Shown piece after piece: positions 23,570 to 38,000 of a stretch of DNA of 64,000 bases; position 1 is the stretch's first letter; the number at the start of each line of letters is the position of its first letter. A program made the position numbers and the translations under genes. The notes beneath the pieces were generated by a model that saw only the letters and a program-made list of their open reading frames with translations, did not search any database and was not told the DNA's origin. The DNA is from Mercurialis annua (taxonomy: Eukaryota > Streptophyta > Magnoliopsida > Malpighiales > Euphorbiaceae): NCBI RefSeq assembly GCF_937616625.2, contig NC_065571.1, positions 26,920,201 to 26,984,200 on the forward strand. Direction: 5' to 3'.

Positions 23570-25700
23570 ACCTTTTTAGCAATTTAAGCCAAACGCTTAC
23601 AAACGTTGCGAAACAATATCCAAGCGTTTCACCTTTTTAGCAAATTAAGCCAAACGCTTACAAACGTTACGAAACAAATCCAAACGTTTCACCTTTTTAG
23701 AGATTTAAGCCAAACGTTTACATATGTTACCAAACAAATCCAAACGTTTCACCTTTTTAGAACTTTAATACAAACGTTTACAAACGTTAAAAAACAAATC
23801 CAAACGTTGAACCTTTTTAGCAAATTAAGCCAAACGTTTACAAACGTTTCGAAAAAATTCAAACGTTTCACCTTTTTAGAGATTTAAGCCAAACGTTTAC
23901 AAACGTTACGAATTAAAACCAAATGTTTAAATATTACGAAACAAATTAAAACGTTTCACATTTTTAATGATTTAAGCCAAACGTTTACAATCGTTACGAT
24001 ACAAAATCAAGTGTTTCACCTTTTTTGATATTTAAGCCAAACGTTTACAAACATTACCAAACAAATCCAAGCGTTTCACCTTTTTAGCGATTTAAGCCAA
24101 ATGTTTACAAACATTACAAAACAAATCCAAGCGTTTCACCTTTTTAGCGATTTAAGCCAAACGTTTACATACTTTACGAAACAAAACCAAACGATTAAAA
24201 TTTTACGAAACAAATTAAAACGTTTCACATTTTTAGCGATTTAAGCAAAACGTTTACAAGCGTTATGAAACAAAACCAAGCGTTTCACCTTTTTAGCAGT
24301 TTAAGCCAAACGTTTACAGACGTTACGAAACAAATTCAAGCGTTTCACCTTTTTAGAAATTTAAGCCAAATGTTTACAAACGTTACGAAACAAATCCAAG
24401 CGTTTAACCTTTTTAGCAATTTAAGATAAACATTTACAAACGTCGCGAAAAAAATTCAAATGTTTCAACTTTTTAGCGATTTAAGCAAACGTTTATAAAT
24501 GTAATGAAACAAATCCAAACATTTCACTTTTTTAGCGATTTAAGCCAAACATTTACAAACGTTACAAAAAAATCAAAACGTTTCCCCTTTTTTGCGATTT
24601 AAACCAAACGCTTACAAAGGATACGAAACAAAACCAAACGTTTAAAACGTAACCAAACAAATTCAAACGTTTTACATTTTTAGCGATTTAAGCCAAACGT
24701 TTACAAGCGTTACGAAACAAAACCAAGCGTTTCACCTTTTTAGCAGTTTAAGCCAAACGTTTACAAACGTTATGAAACAAATTCAAGCGTTTCACCTTTT
24801 TAGCAATTTAAGCCAAACGTTAACAAACTTTACGAAACAAATCTAAACGTTTCACCTTTTTAACAATTTGAGCCAAACGTTTACAAACGTTACGAAACAA
24901 AACCAAACGTTTAAAACGTTACGAAACAAATTCAAACGTCTCACATTTTTAGTGATTAAAGCCAAACGTTTACAAACGTTACGAAACAAAACCAAGCATT
25001 TCACCTTTTTAGCAATTTAAGCCAAACGCTTACAAACGTTGTGAAACAATATCCAAGCGTTTCACCTTTTTAGCAAATTAAGCCAAACGCTTACAAACGT
25101 TACGAAACAAATGCAAACGTTTCACCTTTTTAGAGATTTAAGCCAAACGTTTACAAATGTTACCAAACAAATCCAAACGTTTCACCTTTTTAGAGATTTA
25201 AGCCAAACATTTACAAACGTTATGAAAAAATCCAAACGTTTCCCCTTTTTAGCGATTTAAGCCAAACGTTTACAAAGGTTATGAAACAAAACAAAACGTT
25301 GAAAACGTAACCAAACAAATTCAAACGTTTTACATTTTAGCGATTTAAGCCAAACCTTTACAAACGTTACGTAACAAAACCAAGCGTTTCGCCTTTTTAG
25401 CAATTTAGGCCAAACGTTCACGAACATTACAAAACAAATCCAAACGTTTCACCTTATTAGCAATTTAAGCCAAACGTTTACAAACGTTATGAAACAAATC
25501 CAAACGTTTCACCTTTTTAGCAGTTTAAACCAAACATTTACAAAGGTTATGAAACAAATCCAAATGTTTCACCTTTTTTTGCAATTTAAGCGAAACATTT
25601 ACAAACGTTACGAAACAAATCCAAGTGTTACACCTTTTTATCACTTTAAGCCATACCTTTAAAAACGTTACGAAACAAATCCATGCATTTGACCTTTTTA
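23570..25700. repeat. Core block copied to 29617-31740 (offset ~6047)
   Basis: Both blocks run from the GCGAAACAATATCC monomer to the Y-type GTGTTACACCTTTTTATCAC monomer (25625 and 31672) in the same order. Part of the same series (about 23950-25070) also matches 28570-29660. The blocks therefore form a mosaic rather than a simple tandem pair. Confidence 0.75.
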
Positions 25701-28681
25701 GCAAATTAAGCCAAACGCTTACAAACGTTACGAAACAAATACAAACGTTTCACCTTTTTAGAGATTTAAGCCAAACGTTTACAAATGTTACCAAACAAAT
25801 CCAAACGTTTCACCTTTTTAGCAATTTAAGCCACACATTTACAAAGGTTATGAAACAAATCCAAATGTTTCACCTTTTTTGCAATTTAAGCCAAACGTTT
25901 ACAAACGTTACTGAACAAATCTAAGCGTTTCTCCTTTTTAGCAATTTAAGCCAAACGTTTACAAACATTACGAAACAAATCCAAGCGTTTCACCTTTTTA
26001 GCAATTTAAGCCAAACGTTTACAAATATTACGAAACAAATTCAAACGTTTCACCTTTTTTAGCAATTTAAGCCACACATTTACAAAGGTTATGAAACAAA
26101 TCCAAATGTTTCACCTTTTTTGCAATTTAAGCCAAACGTTTACAAACATTACTATTCAAATCCAAGAAGTCAAACGTTTACATACTTTACGAAACAAAAC
26201 CAAATGTTTAAAACGTTACGAAACAAATTTAAGCGTTTCACATTTTTAGCGATTTAAGCCAAACGTTTACAAATGTTACTAAACAAAACCAAGCGTTTCA
26301 CCTTTTTAGTAGTTTAAGCCAAACGTTTACAAAGGTTACGAAACAAATTCAAGCGTTTCACCTTTTTAGCAATTTAAGCCAAACGTTTACAAACGTTGCG
26401 AAACAAATCCAAATGTTTCACCTTTTTAGTGATTTAAGTCAAACATTTACAAATGTTACGAAACAAATCCAAACGTTTAACCTTTTTAGCGATTTGAGCC
26501 AAATGTTCACAAACGTTACGAAACAAAACCAAACGTTTAAAACGTTACGAAACAAATTTAAACGTTTCACATTTTTAGTGATTTAAGCAAAACGTCTACA
26601 AACGTTACAAAATAAATCCAAACGTTTCACCTTTTTAGCGATTTGAGCCAAACGTTTACAAACATTACGAAACAAATCCAAACGTTTCACCTTTTTTGCA
26701 GTTTAAACTAAACATTTACAAAGGTTATGAAACAAATCCAAATGTTTCACCTTTTTTGCAATTCAATCGAAACGTTTACAAACGTTACAAAACAAATCCA
26801 ATTGTTACCCCGTTTTAGCAATTTAAGCCAAACCTTTACAAAAGTTACGAAACAAATCCAAGCGTGTCACCTTTTTAGCAATTTAAGCCAAACGTTTACA
26901 AACGTTACGAAACAAATCCAAACTTTGCCCTTTTTAGCAATTTAAGCCAAACGATTACAAACGTTACGAAACAAATCCAAACGTTTCACCTTTTTATCGT
27001 TTTAAGACAAACGTTTACAAACGTTAAAAAACAAATCCAAAAGTTGAACCTTTTTAGCGATTTAAGCCAAACGTTTACAAACGTTACGAAAAAATTCAAA
27101 TGTTTCACCTTTTTAGAGATTTAAGCCAAACGTTTACAAACGTTACGAAACAAAACCAAACGTTTAAAATGTTACGAAGCAAATTCAAACGTTTCACATT
27201 TCTTGTTATTTAAGCCAAACGTTTACAATCATTACGAAACAAAAGCAAACGTTTCACCTTTTCAGCAATTTAAGCCAAACTTTTACAAACATTACAAAAC
27301 AAATCCAAGCGTTTCCCCTTTTTTAGCAATTTAAGCCAAACGTTTACAAACATTACAAAAAAAATCCAAGCGTTTCACCTTTTTAGAAATTTAAGTCAAA
27401 TATTTACATACTTTACGAAACAAACTCAAACGTTTCACATTTTAGCGATTTAAGCCAAACGTTTACAAGCGTTACGAAACAAAACCAAACGTTTCCCCTT
27501 TTTAGCAGTTTAAGCCAAACGTTTACAAACGTTACGAAACTAATTCAAGCGTTTCACCTGTTTAGCAATTTTAGCCAAACGTTTACAAATGTTACGAAAA
27601 AAATCCAAGTGTTTAACCTTTTTAGCAAATTAAGCTAAACATTTAGAAACGTTACTAAACAAATCCAAACGTTCCACCTTTTTAGCGATTTAAGCCAAAC
27701 GTTTATAAACGTAATGAATCAAATCCAAACATTTCACTATTTTGGCGATTTAAGCCAAACATTTACAAACGTTATGAAAAAATCCAAACGTTTCCCCTTT
27801 TTAGCGATTTAAGCCAAACGTTTACAAAGGTTATGAAACAAAACAAAACGTTGAAAACGTAACCAAACAAATTCAAACGTTTTACATTTTTAGCGATTTA
27901 AGCCAAACGTTTACAAATGTTACGTAACAAAACCAAGCGTTTCGCCTTTTTAGCAATTTAGGCCAAACGTTCACGAACATTACAAAACAAATCCAAACGT
28001 TTCACCTTATTAGCAATTTAAGCCAAACGTTTACAAACGTTACGAAACAAATCCAAACGTTTCACCTTTTTAGCAGTTTAAACCAAACATTTACAAAGGT
28101 TAGGAAACAAATCCAAATGTTTCACCTTTTTTTGCAATTTAAGCGAAACGTTTACAAACGTTACGAAACAAATCCAAATGTTACACCTTTTTAGCACTTT
28201 AAGCCATACCTTTACAAACGTTACGAAACAAATCCATGCATTTGACCTTTTTAGCAATTTAAGCCAAACATTTACAAACGTTAAGAAACAAATCCAAACG
28301 TTTAACCCTTTTAGCGATTTAAGCCAAACGTTTACAAACGTTACGAAACAAATCCAAACGTTTCACCTTTTTAGAACTTTAATACAAACGTTTACAAACG
28401 TTAAAAAACAAATCCAAACGTTGAACCTTTTTAGTGAATTAAGCCAAACGTTTACAAACGTTTCAAAAAAATTCAAACGTTTCACCTTTTTTGAGATTTA
28501 AGCCAAACGTTTACAAACGTTACGAATTAAAACCAAATGTTTAAATATTACGAAACAAATTAAAATGTTTCACATTTTTAATGATTTAAGCCAAACGTTT
28601 ACAATCGTAATGATACAAAATCAAGTGTTTCACCTTTTTTGATATTTAAGCCAAACGTTTACAAACATTACCAAACAAATC
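25701..28681. repeat. Second copy of the ~3-kb core block
   Basis: Near-identical copy of 20580-23560. Its left edge is a hybrid. At 25682-25706 a Y-type CCATGCATTTGACC monomer is followed by the AGCAAATTAAGCCAAACGC monomer that normally follows GCGAAACAATATCC. The switch occurs within a shared stretch of CCTTTTTAGCAA, as expected for an in-register unequal exchange. Confidence 0.8.
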
Positions 28682-29639
28682 CAAGCGTTTCACCTTTTTA
28701 GCGATTTAAGCCAAATGTTTACAAACATTACAAAACAAATCCAAGCGTTTCACCTTTTTAGCGATTTAAGCCAAACGTTTACATACTTTACGAAACAAAA
28801 CCAAACGATTAAAATTTTACGAAACAAATTAAAACGTTTCACATTTTTAGCGATTTAAGCAAAACGTTTACAAGCGTTATGAAACAAAACCAAGCGTTTC
28901 ACCTTTTTAGCAGTTTAAGCCAAACGTTTACAGACGTTACGAAACAAATTCAAGCGTTTCACCTTTTTAGAAATTTAAGCCAAATGTTTATAAACGTTAC
29001 GAAACAAATCCAAGCGTTTAACCTTTTTAGCAATTTAAGATAAACATTTACAAACGTCACGAAAAAAATTCAAATGTTTCACCTTTTTAGCGATTTAAGC
29101 AAACGTTTATAAATGTAATGAAACAAATCCAAACATTTCACTTTTTTAGCGATTTAAGCCAAACATTTACAAACGTTACAAAAAAATCAAAATGTTTCCT
29201 CTTTTTTGCGATTTAAACCAAACGCTTACAAAGGATACGAAACAACACCAAACGTTTAAAACGTAACCAAATAAATTCAAACGTTTTACATTTTTAGCGA
29301 TTTAAGCCAAACGTTTACAAGCGTTACGAAACAAAACCAAACGTTTCACCTTTTTAGCAGTTTAAGCCAAACGTTTACAAACGTTATGAAACAAATTCAA
29401 GCGTTTCACCTTTTCAGCAATTTAAGCCAAACGTTAACAAACTTTACAAAACAAATCTAAACTTATCACCTTTTTAGCAATTTGAGCCAAACGTTTACAA
29501 ACGTTACGAAACAAAACCAAACGTTTAAAACGTTACGAAACAAATTCAAACGTCTCACATTTTTAGTGATTAAAGCCAAACGTTTACAAACGTTACGAAA
29601 CAAAACCAAGCATTTCACCTTTTTAGCAATTTAAACCAA

Positions 29640-32600
29640 ACGCTTACAAACGTTGCGAAACAATATCCAAGCGTTTCCCCTTTTTAGCAAATTAAGCCAA
29701 ACGCTTACAAACGTTACGAAACAAATCCAAACGTTTCACCTTTTTAGAGATTTAAGCCAAACATTTACATATGTTACCAAACAAATCCAAACGTTTCACC
29801 TTTTTAGAACTTTAATACAAACGTTTACAAACGTTAAAAAACAAATCCAAACGTTGAACCTTTTTAGCGAATTAAGCCAAACGTTTACAAACGTTTCGAA
29901 AAAATTCAAACGTTTCACCTTTTTAGAGATTTAAGCCAAACGTTTACAAACGTTACGAATTAAAACCAAATGTTTAAATATTACGAAACAAATTAAAACG
30001 TTTCACATTTTTAATGATTTAAGCCAAACGTTTACAATCGTAACGATACAAAATCAAGTGTTTCACCTTTTTTGATATATAAGCCAAACGTTTACAAACA
30101 TTACCAAACAAATCCAAGCGTTTCACCTTTTTAGCGATTTAAGCCAAATGTTTAAAAACATTACAAAACTAATCCAAGCGTTTCACCTTTTTAGCGATCT
30201 AAGCCAAACGTTTACATACTTTACGAAACAAAACCAAACGATTAAAATTTTACGAAACAAATTAAAACGTTTCACATTTTTAGCGATTTAAGCAAAACGT
30301 TTACAAGCGTTATGAAACAAAACCAAGCGTTTCACCTTTTTAGCAGTTTAAGCCAAACGTTTACAGACGTTACGAAACAAATTCAAGCGTTTCACCTTTT
30401 TAGAAATTTAAGCCAAATGTTTACAAACGTTACGAAACAAATCCAAGCGTTTAACCTTTTTAGCAATTTAAGATAAACATTTACAAACGTCGCGAAAAAA
30501 ATTCAAATGTTTCACCTTTTTAGCGATTTAAGCAAACGTTTATAAATGTAATGAAACAAATCCAAACATTTCACTTTTTTAGCGATTTAAGCCAAACATT
30601 TACAAACGTTACAAAAAAATCAAAACGTTTCCCCTTTTTTGCGATTTAACCCAAACGCTTACAAAGGATACGAAACAAAACCAAACGTTTAAAACGTAAC
30701 CAAACAAATTCAAACGTTTTACATTTTTAGCGATTTAAGCCAAACGTTTACAAGCGTTACGAAACAAAACCAAGCGTTTCACCTTTTTAGCAGTTTAAGC
30801 CAAACGTTTACAAACGTTATGAAACAAATTCAAGCGTTTCACCTTTTTAGCAATTTAAGCCAAACGTTAACAAACTTTACGAAACAAATCTAAACGTTTC
30901 ACCTTTTTAACAATTTGAGCCAAACGTTTACAAACGTTACGAAACAAAACCAAACGTTTAAAACGTTACGAAACAAATTCAAACGTCTCACATTTTTAGT
31001 GATTAAAGCCAAACGTTTACAAACGTTACGAAACAAAACCAAGCATTTCACCTTTTTAGCAATTTAAGCCAAACGCTTACAAACGTTGCGAAACAATATC
31101 CAAGCGTTTCACCTTTTTAGCAAATTAAGCCAAACGCTTACAAACGTTACGAAACAAATGCAAACGTTTCACCTTTTTAGAGATTTAAGCCAAACGTTTA
31201 CAAATGTTACCAAACAAATCCAAACGTTTCACCTTTTAGAGATTTAAGCCAAACATTTACAAACGTTATGAAAAAATCCAAACGTTTCCCCTTTTTAGCG
31301 ATTTAAGCCAAACGTTTACAAAGGTTATGAAACAAAACAAAACGTTGAAAACGTAACCAAACAAATTCAAACGTTTTACATTTTTAGCGATTTAAGCCAA
31401 ACCTTTACAAACGTTACGTAACAAAACCAAGCGTTTCGCCTTTTTAGCAATTTAGGCCAAACGTTCACGAACATTACAAAACAAATCCAAACGTTTCACC
31501 TTATTAGCAATTTAAGCCAAACGTTTACAAACGTTATGAAACAAATCCAAACGTTTCACCTTTTTAGCAGTTTAAACCAAACATTTACAAAGGTTATGAA
31601 ACAAATCCAAATGTTTCACCTTTTTTTGCAATTTAAGCGAAATATTTACAAACGTTACGAAACAAATCCAAGTGTTACACCTTTTTATCACTTTAAGCCA
31701 TACCTTTAAAAACGTTACGAAACAAATCCATGCATTTGACCTTTTTAGCAATTTAAGCCAAACATTTACAAACGTTATGAAACAAATCCAAACGTTTTAC
31801 CCTTTTAGCGATTTAAGCCAAACGTTTACAAACGTTACGAAACAAATCCAAACGTTTCACCTTTTTAGCACTTTAATACAAACGTTTACAAACGTTAAAA
31901 AACAAATTCAAACGTTGAACCTTTTTAGTGAATTAAGCCAAACGTTTACAAACGTTTCGAAAAAATTCAAACGTTTCACCTTTTTAGAGATTTAAGCCAA
32001 ACGTTTACAAACGTTACGAATTAAAACCAAATGTTTAAAATATTACGAAACAAATTAAAACGTTTCACATTTTTAATGATTTAAGCCAAACGTTTACAAT
32101 CGTTACGATACAAAATCAAGTGTTTCACCTTTTTTGATATTTAAGCCAAACGTTTACAAACATTACCAAACAAATCCAAGCGTTTCACCTTTTTAGCGAT
32201 TTAAGCCAAATGTTTACAAACATTACAAAACAAATCCAAGCGTTTCACCTTTTTAGCAATTTAAGTCAAACGTTTACATACTTTACGAAACAAAACCAAA
32301 CGATTAAAATTTTACGAAACAAATTGAAACGTTTCACATTTTTAGCGATTTAAGCAAAACGTTTACAAGCGTTATGAAACAAAACCAAGCGTTTCACCTT
32401 TTTAGCAGTTTAAGCCAAACGTTTACAGACGTTACGAAACAAATTCAAGTGTTTCACCTTTTTAGCAATTTAAGCCAAATGTTTACAAACGTTACGAAAC
32501 AAATCCAAGCGTTTAACCTTTTTAGAAATTTAAGCTACACATTTACAAACGTTACGAAAAAAATTCAAATGTTTCACCTTTTTAGCAATTTAAGCAAACG

Positions 32601-34190
32601 TTTATAAATTAATGAAACAAATCCAAACATTTCACTTTTTTAGCGATTTAAGCCAAACATTTACAAACGTTACAAAAAAATCAAAACGTTTCCCCTTTTT
32701 TGCGATTTAAACCAAACGTTTACAAAGGATACGAAACAAAACCAAACGTTTAAAACGTAACCAAACAAATTCAAACGTTTTACATTTTTAGCGATTTAAG
32801 CCAAACGTTTACAAACGTTACGTAACAAAACCAAGCGTTTCACCTTTTTAGTAATTTAGGCCAAACGTTCAGAAACATTACAAAACAAATCCAAGCGTTT
32901 CCCCTTTTTAGAAATTTAAGTCAAACGTTTGCATACTTTACGAAACAAACTCAAACGTTTCACATTTTAGCGATTTAAGCCAAACGTTTACAAGCGTTAC
33001 GAAACAAAACCAAACGTTTCACCTTTTTAGCAGTTTAAGCCAAACGTTTACAAACGTTACGAAACAAATTCAAGCGTTTCACCTTTTTAGCAATTTAAGC
33101 CAGACATTTACAAATGTTACGAAAAAAATCCAAGTGTTTAACCTTTTTAGCAAATTAAGCTAAACATTTAGAAACGTTACTAATCAAATCCAAACGTTCC
33201 ACCTTTTTAGCGATTTAAGCCAAACGTTTATAAACGTAATGAATCAAATCCAAACATTTCACTATTTTGGCGATTTAAGCCAAACATTTACAAACGTTAT
33301 GAAAAAATCCAAACGTTTCCCCTTTTTAGCGATTTAAGCCAAACGTTTACAAAGGTTATGAAACAAAACAAAACGTTGAAAACGTAACCAAACAAATTCA
33401 AACGTTTTACATTTTTAGCGATTTAAGCCAAACGTTTACAAATGTTACGTAACAAAACCAAGCGTTTCGCCTTTTTAGCAATTTAGGCCAAACGTTCACG
33501 AACATTACAAAACAAATCCAAACGTTTCACCTTATTAGCAATATAAGCCAAACGTTTACAAACGTTACGAAACAAATCCAAACGTTTCACCTTTTTAGCA
33601 GTTTAAACCAAACATTTACAAAGGTTAGGAAACAAATCCAAATGTTTCACCTTTTTTTGCAATTTAAGCGAAACATTTACAAACGTTACGAAACAAATCC
33701 AAATGTTACACCTTTTTAGCACTTTAAGCCATACCTTTACAAACGTTACGAAACAAATCCATGCATTTGACCTTTTTAGCAATTTAAGCCAAACATTTAC
33801 AAACGTTATGAAACAAATCCAAACGTTTAACCCTTTTAGCGATTTAAGCCAAACGTTTACAAACGTTACGAAACAAATCCAAACGTTTCACCTTTTTAGA
33901 ACTTTAATACAAACGTTTACAAACGTTAAAAAACAAATCCAAACGTTGAACCTTTTTAGCGAATTAAGCCAAACGTTTACAAACGTTTCGAAAAAATTCA
34001 AACGTTTCACCTTTTTAGAGATTTAAGCCAAACGTTTACAAACGTTACGAATTAAAACCAAATGTTTAAATATTACGAAACAAATTAAAATGTTTCACAT
34101 TTTTAATGATTTAAGCCAAACGTTTACAATCGTAATGATACAAAATCAAGTGTTTCACCTTTTTTGATATTTAAGCCAAACGTTTACAAA
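29640..34190. repeat. 4.5-kb core block copied to 34750-39300 (offset ~5109)
   Basis: This is the longest clear pair in the window. Anchors keep a constant spacing: 29653 and 34761 (5108), 31672 and 36782 (5110), 32374 and 37484 (5110), 33703 and 38812 (5109). The small offset drift reflects 1-2 base indels. The block contains one Y-type and one X-type marker monomer and so represents most of a full ~5.1-kb compound unit, close to 85 monomers. Confidence 0.85.
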
Positions 34191-35041
34191 CATTACCAAA
34201 CAAATCCAAGCATTTCACCTTTTTAGCAATTTAAGCCAAACGCTTACAAACGTTGCGAAATAATATCCAAGCGTTTCACCTTTTTAGCAAATTAAGCCAA
34301 ACGCTTACAAACGTTACGAAACAAATCCAAACGTTTCACCTTTTTAGAGATTTAAGCCAAACGTTTACATATGTTACCAAACAAATCCAAACGTTTCACC
34401 TTTTTAGAACTTTAATACAAACGTTTACAAACGTTAAAAAACAAATCCAAACGTTGAACCTTTTTAGCGAATTAAGCCAAACGTTTACAAACGTTTCGAA
34501 AAAATTCAAACGTTTCACCTTTTTAGAGATTTAAGCCAAACGTTTACAAACGTTACGAATTAAAACCAAATGTTTAAATATTACGAAACAAATTAAAATG
34601 TTTCACATTTTTAATGATTTAAGCCAAACGTTTACAATCGTAATGATACAAAATCAAGTGTTTCACCTTTTTTGATATTTAAGCCAAACGTTTACAAACA
34701 TTACCAAACAAATCCAAGCATTTCACCTTTTTAGCAATTTAAGCCAAACGCTTACAAACGTTGCGAAATAATATCCAAGCGTTTCACCTTTTTAGCAAAT
34801 TAAGCCAAACGCTTACAAACGTTACGAAACAAATCCAAACGTTTCACCTTTTTAGAGATTTAAGCCAAACGTTTACATATGTTACCAAACAAATCCAAAC
34901 GTTTCACCTTTTTAGAACTTTAATACAAACGTTTACAAACGTTAAAAAACAAATCCAAACGTTGAACCTTTTTAGCGAATTAAGCCAAACGTTTACAAAC
35001 GTTTCGAAAAAATTCAAACGTTTCACCTTTTTAGAGATTTA
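33518..35041. repeat. 508-bp module in three consecutive copies
   Basis: The module ends at corresponding points 34026, 34534 and 35042, exactly 508 bp apart. The 508-bp stretches before 34534 and 35042 look identical over nearly their whole length. The first copy differs because it retains the upstream X-type monomers. A two-copy version of the same module ends at 23379 and 23887. 508 is eight monomers plus a 28-base remainder, caused by shortened monomers, including GAATTAAAACCAAATGTTTAAATATTACG. Confidence 0.85.
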
Positions 35042-38000
35042 AGCCAAACGTTTACAAACGTTACGAATTAAAACCAAATGTTTAAATATTACGAAACAAA
35101 TTAAAACGTTTCACATTTTTAATGATTTAAGCCAAACGTTTACAATCGTTACGATACAAAATCAAGTGTTTCACCTTTTTTGATATTTAAGCCAAACGTT
35201 TACAAACATTACCAAACAAATCCAAGCGTTTCACCTTTTTAGCGATTTAAGCCAAATGTTTACAAACATTACAAAACAAATCCAAGCGTTTCACCTTTTT
35301 AGCGATTTAAGCCAAACGTTTACATACTTTACGAAACAAAACCAAACGATTAAAATTTTACGAAACAAATTAAAACGTTTCACATTTTTAGCGATTTAAG
35401 CAAAACGTTTACAAGCGTTATGAAACAAAACCAAGCGTTTCACCTTTTTAGCAGTTTAAGCCAAACGTTTACAGACGTTACGAAACAAATTCAAGCGTTT
35501 CACCTTTTTAGCAATTTAAGCCAAATGTTTACAAACGTTACGAAACAAATCCAAGCGTTTAACCTTTTTAGCAATTTAAGATAAACATTTACAAACGTCG
35601 CGAAAAAAATTCAAATGTTTCACCTTTTTAGCGATTTAAGCAAACGTTTATAAATGTAATGAAACAAATCCAAACATTTCACTTTTTTAGCGATTTAAGC
35701 CAAACATTTACAAACGTTACAAAAAAATCAAAACGTTTCCCCTTTTTTGCGATTTAAACCAAACGCTTACAAAGGATACGAAACAAAACCAAACGTTTAA
35801 AACGTAACCAAACAAATTCAAACGTTTTACATTTTTAGCGATTTAAGCCAAACGTTTACAAGCGTTACGAAACAAAACCAAGCGTTTCACCTTTTTAGCA
35901 GTTTAAGCCAAACGTTTACAAACGTTATGAAACAAATTCAAGCGTTTCACCTTTTTAGCAATTTAAGCCAAACGTTAACAATCTTTACGAAAAAAATCTA
36001 AACGTTTCACCTTGTTAACAATTTGAGCCAAACGTTTACAAACGTTACGAAACAAAACCAAACGTTTAAAACGTTACGAAACAAATTCAAACGTCTCACA
36101 TTTTTAGTGATTAAAGCCAAACGTTTACAAACGTTACGAAACAAAACCAAGCATTTCACCTTTTTAGCAATTTAAGCCAAACGCTTACAAACGTTGCGAA
36201 ACAATATCCAAGCGTTTCACCTTTTTAGCAAATTAAGCCAAACGCTTACAAACGTTACGAAACAAATCCAAACGTTTCACCTTTTTAGAGATTTAAGCCA
36301 AACGTTTACAAATGTTACCAAACAAATCCAAACGTTTCACCTTTTTAGAGATTTAAGCCAAACATTTACAAACGTTATGAAAAAATCCAAACGTTTCCCC
36401 TTTTTAGCGATTTAAGCCAAACGTTTACAAAGGTTATGAAACAAAACAAAACGTTGAAAACGTAACCAAACAAATTCAAACGTTTTACATTTTTAGCGAT
36501 TTAAGCCAAACCTTTACAAACGTTACGTAACAAAACCAAGCGTTTCGCCTTTTTAGCAATTTAGGCCAAACGTTCACGAACATTACAAAACAAATCCAAA
36601 CGTTTCACCTTATTAGCAATTTAAGCCAAACGTTTACAAACGTTATGAAACAAATCCAAACGTTTCACCTTTTTAGCAGTTTAAACCAAACATTTACAAA
36701 GGTTATGAAAACAAATCCAAATGTTTCACCTTTTTTTGCAATTTAAGCGAAACATTTATAAACGTTACGAAACAAATCCAAGTGTTACACCTTTTTATCA
36801 CTTTAAGCCATACCTTTAAAAACGTTACGAAACAAATCCATGCATTTGACCTTTTTAGCAATTTAAGCCAAACATTTACAAACGTTATGAAACAAATCCA
36901 AACGTTTAACCCTTTTAGCGATTTAAGCCAAACGTTTACAAACGTTACGAAACAAATCCAAACGTTTCACCTTTTTAGCACTTTAATACAAACGTTTACA
37001 AACGTTAAAAAACAAATTCAAACGTTGAACCTTTTTAGTGAATTAAGCCAAACGTTTACAAACGTTTCGAAAAAATTCAAACGTTTCACCTTTTTAGAGA
37101 TTTAAGCCAAACGTTTACAAACGTTACGAATTAAAACCAAATGTTTAAAATATTACGAAACAAATTAAAACGTTTCACATTTTTAATGATTTAAGCCAAA
37201 CGTTTACAATCGTTACGATACAAAATCAAGTGTTTCACCTTTTTGATATTTAAGCCAAACGTTTACAAACATTACCAAACAAATCCAAGCGTTTCACCTT
37301 TTTAGCGATTTAAGCCAAATGTTTACAAACATTACAAAACAAATCCAAGCGTTTCACCTTTTTAGCAATTTAAGTCAAACGTTTACATACTTTACGAAAC
37401 AAAACCAAACGATTAAAATTTTACGAAACAAATTGAAACGTTTCACATTTTTAGCGATTTAAGCAAAACGTTTACAAGCGTTATGAAACAAAACCAAGCG
37501 TTTCACCTTTTTAGCAGTTTAAGCTAAACGTTTACAGACGTTACGAAACAAATTCAAGTGTTTCACCTTTTTAGCAATTTAAGCCAAATGTTTACAAACG
37601 TTACGAAACAAATCCAAGCGTTTAACCTTTTTAGAAATTTAAGCTACACATTTACAAACGTTACGAAAAAAATTCAAATGTTTCACCTTTTTAGCAATTT
37701 AAGCAAACGTTTATAAATTAATGAAACAAATCCAAACATTTCACTTTTTTAGCGATTGAAGCCAAACATTTACAAACATTACAAAAAAATCAAAACGTTT
37801 CCCCTTTTTTGCGATTTAAACCAAACGTTTACAAAGGATACGAAACAAAACAAAACGTTTAAAACGTAACCAAACAAATTCAAACGTTTTACATTTTTAG
37901 CGATTTAAGCCAAACGTTTACAAACGTTACGTAACAAAACCAAGCGTTTCACCTTTTTAGTAATTTAGGCCAAACGTTCACAAACATTACAAAACAAATC

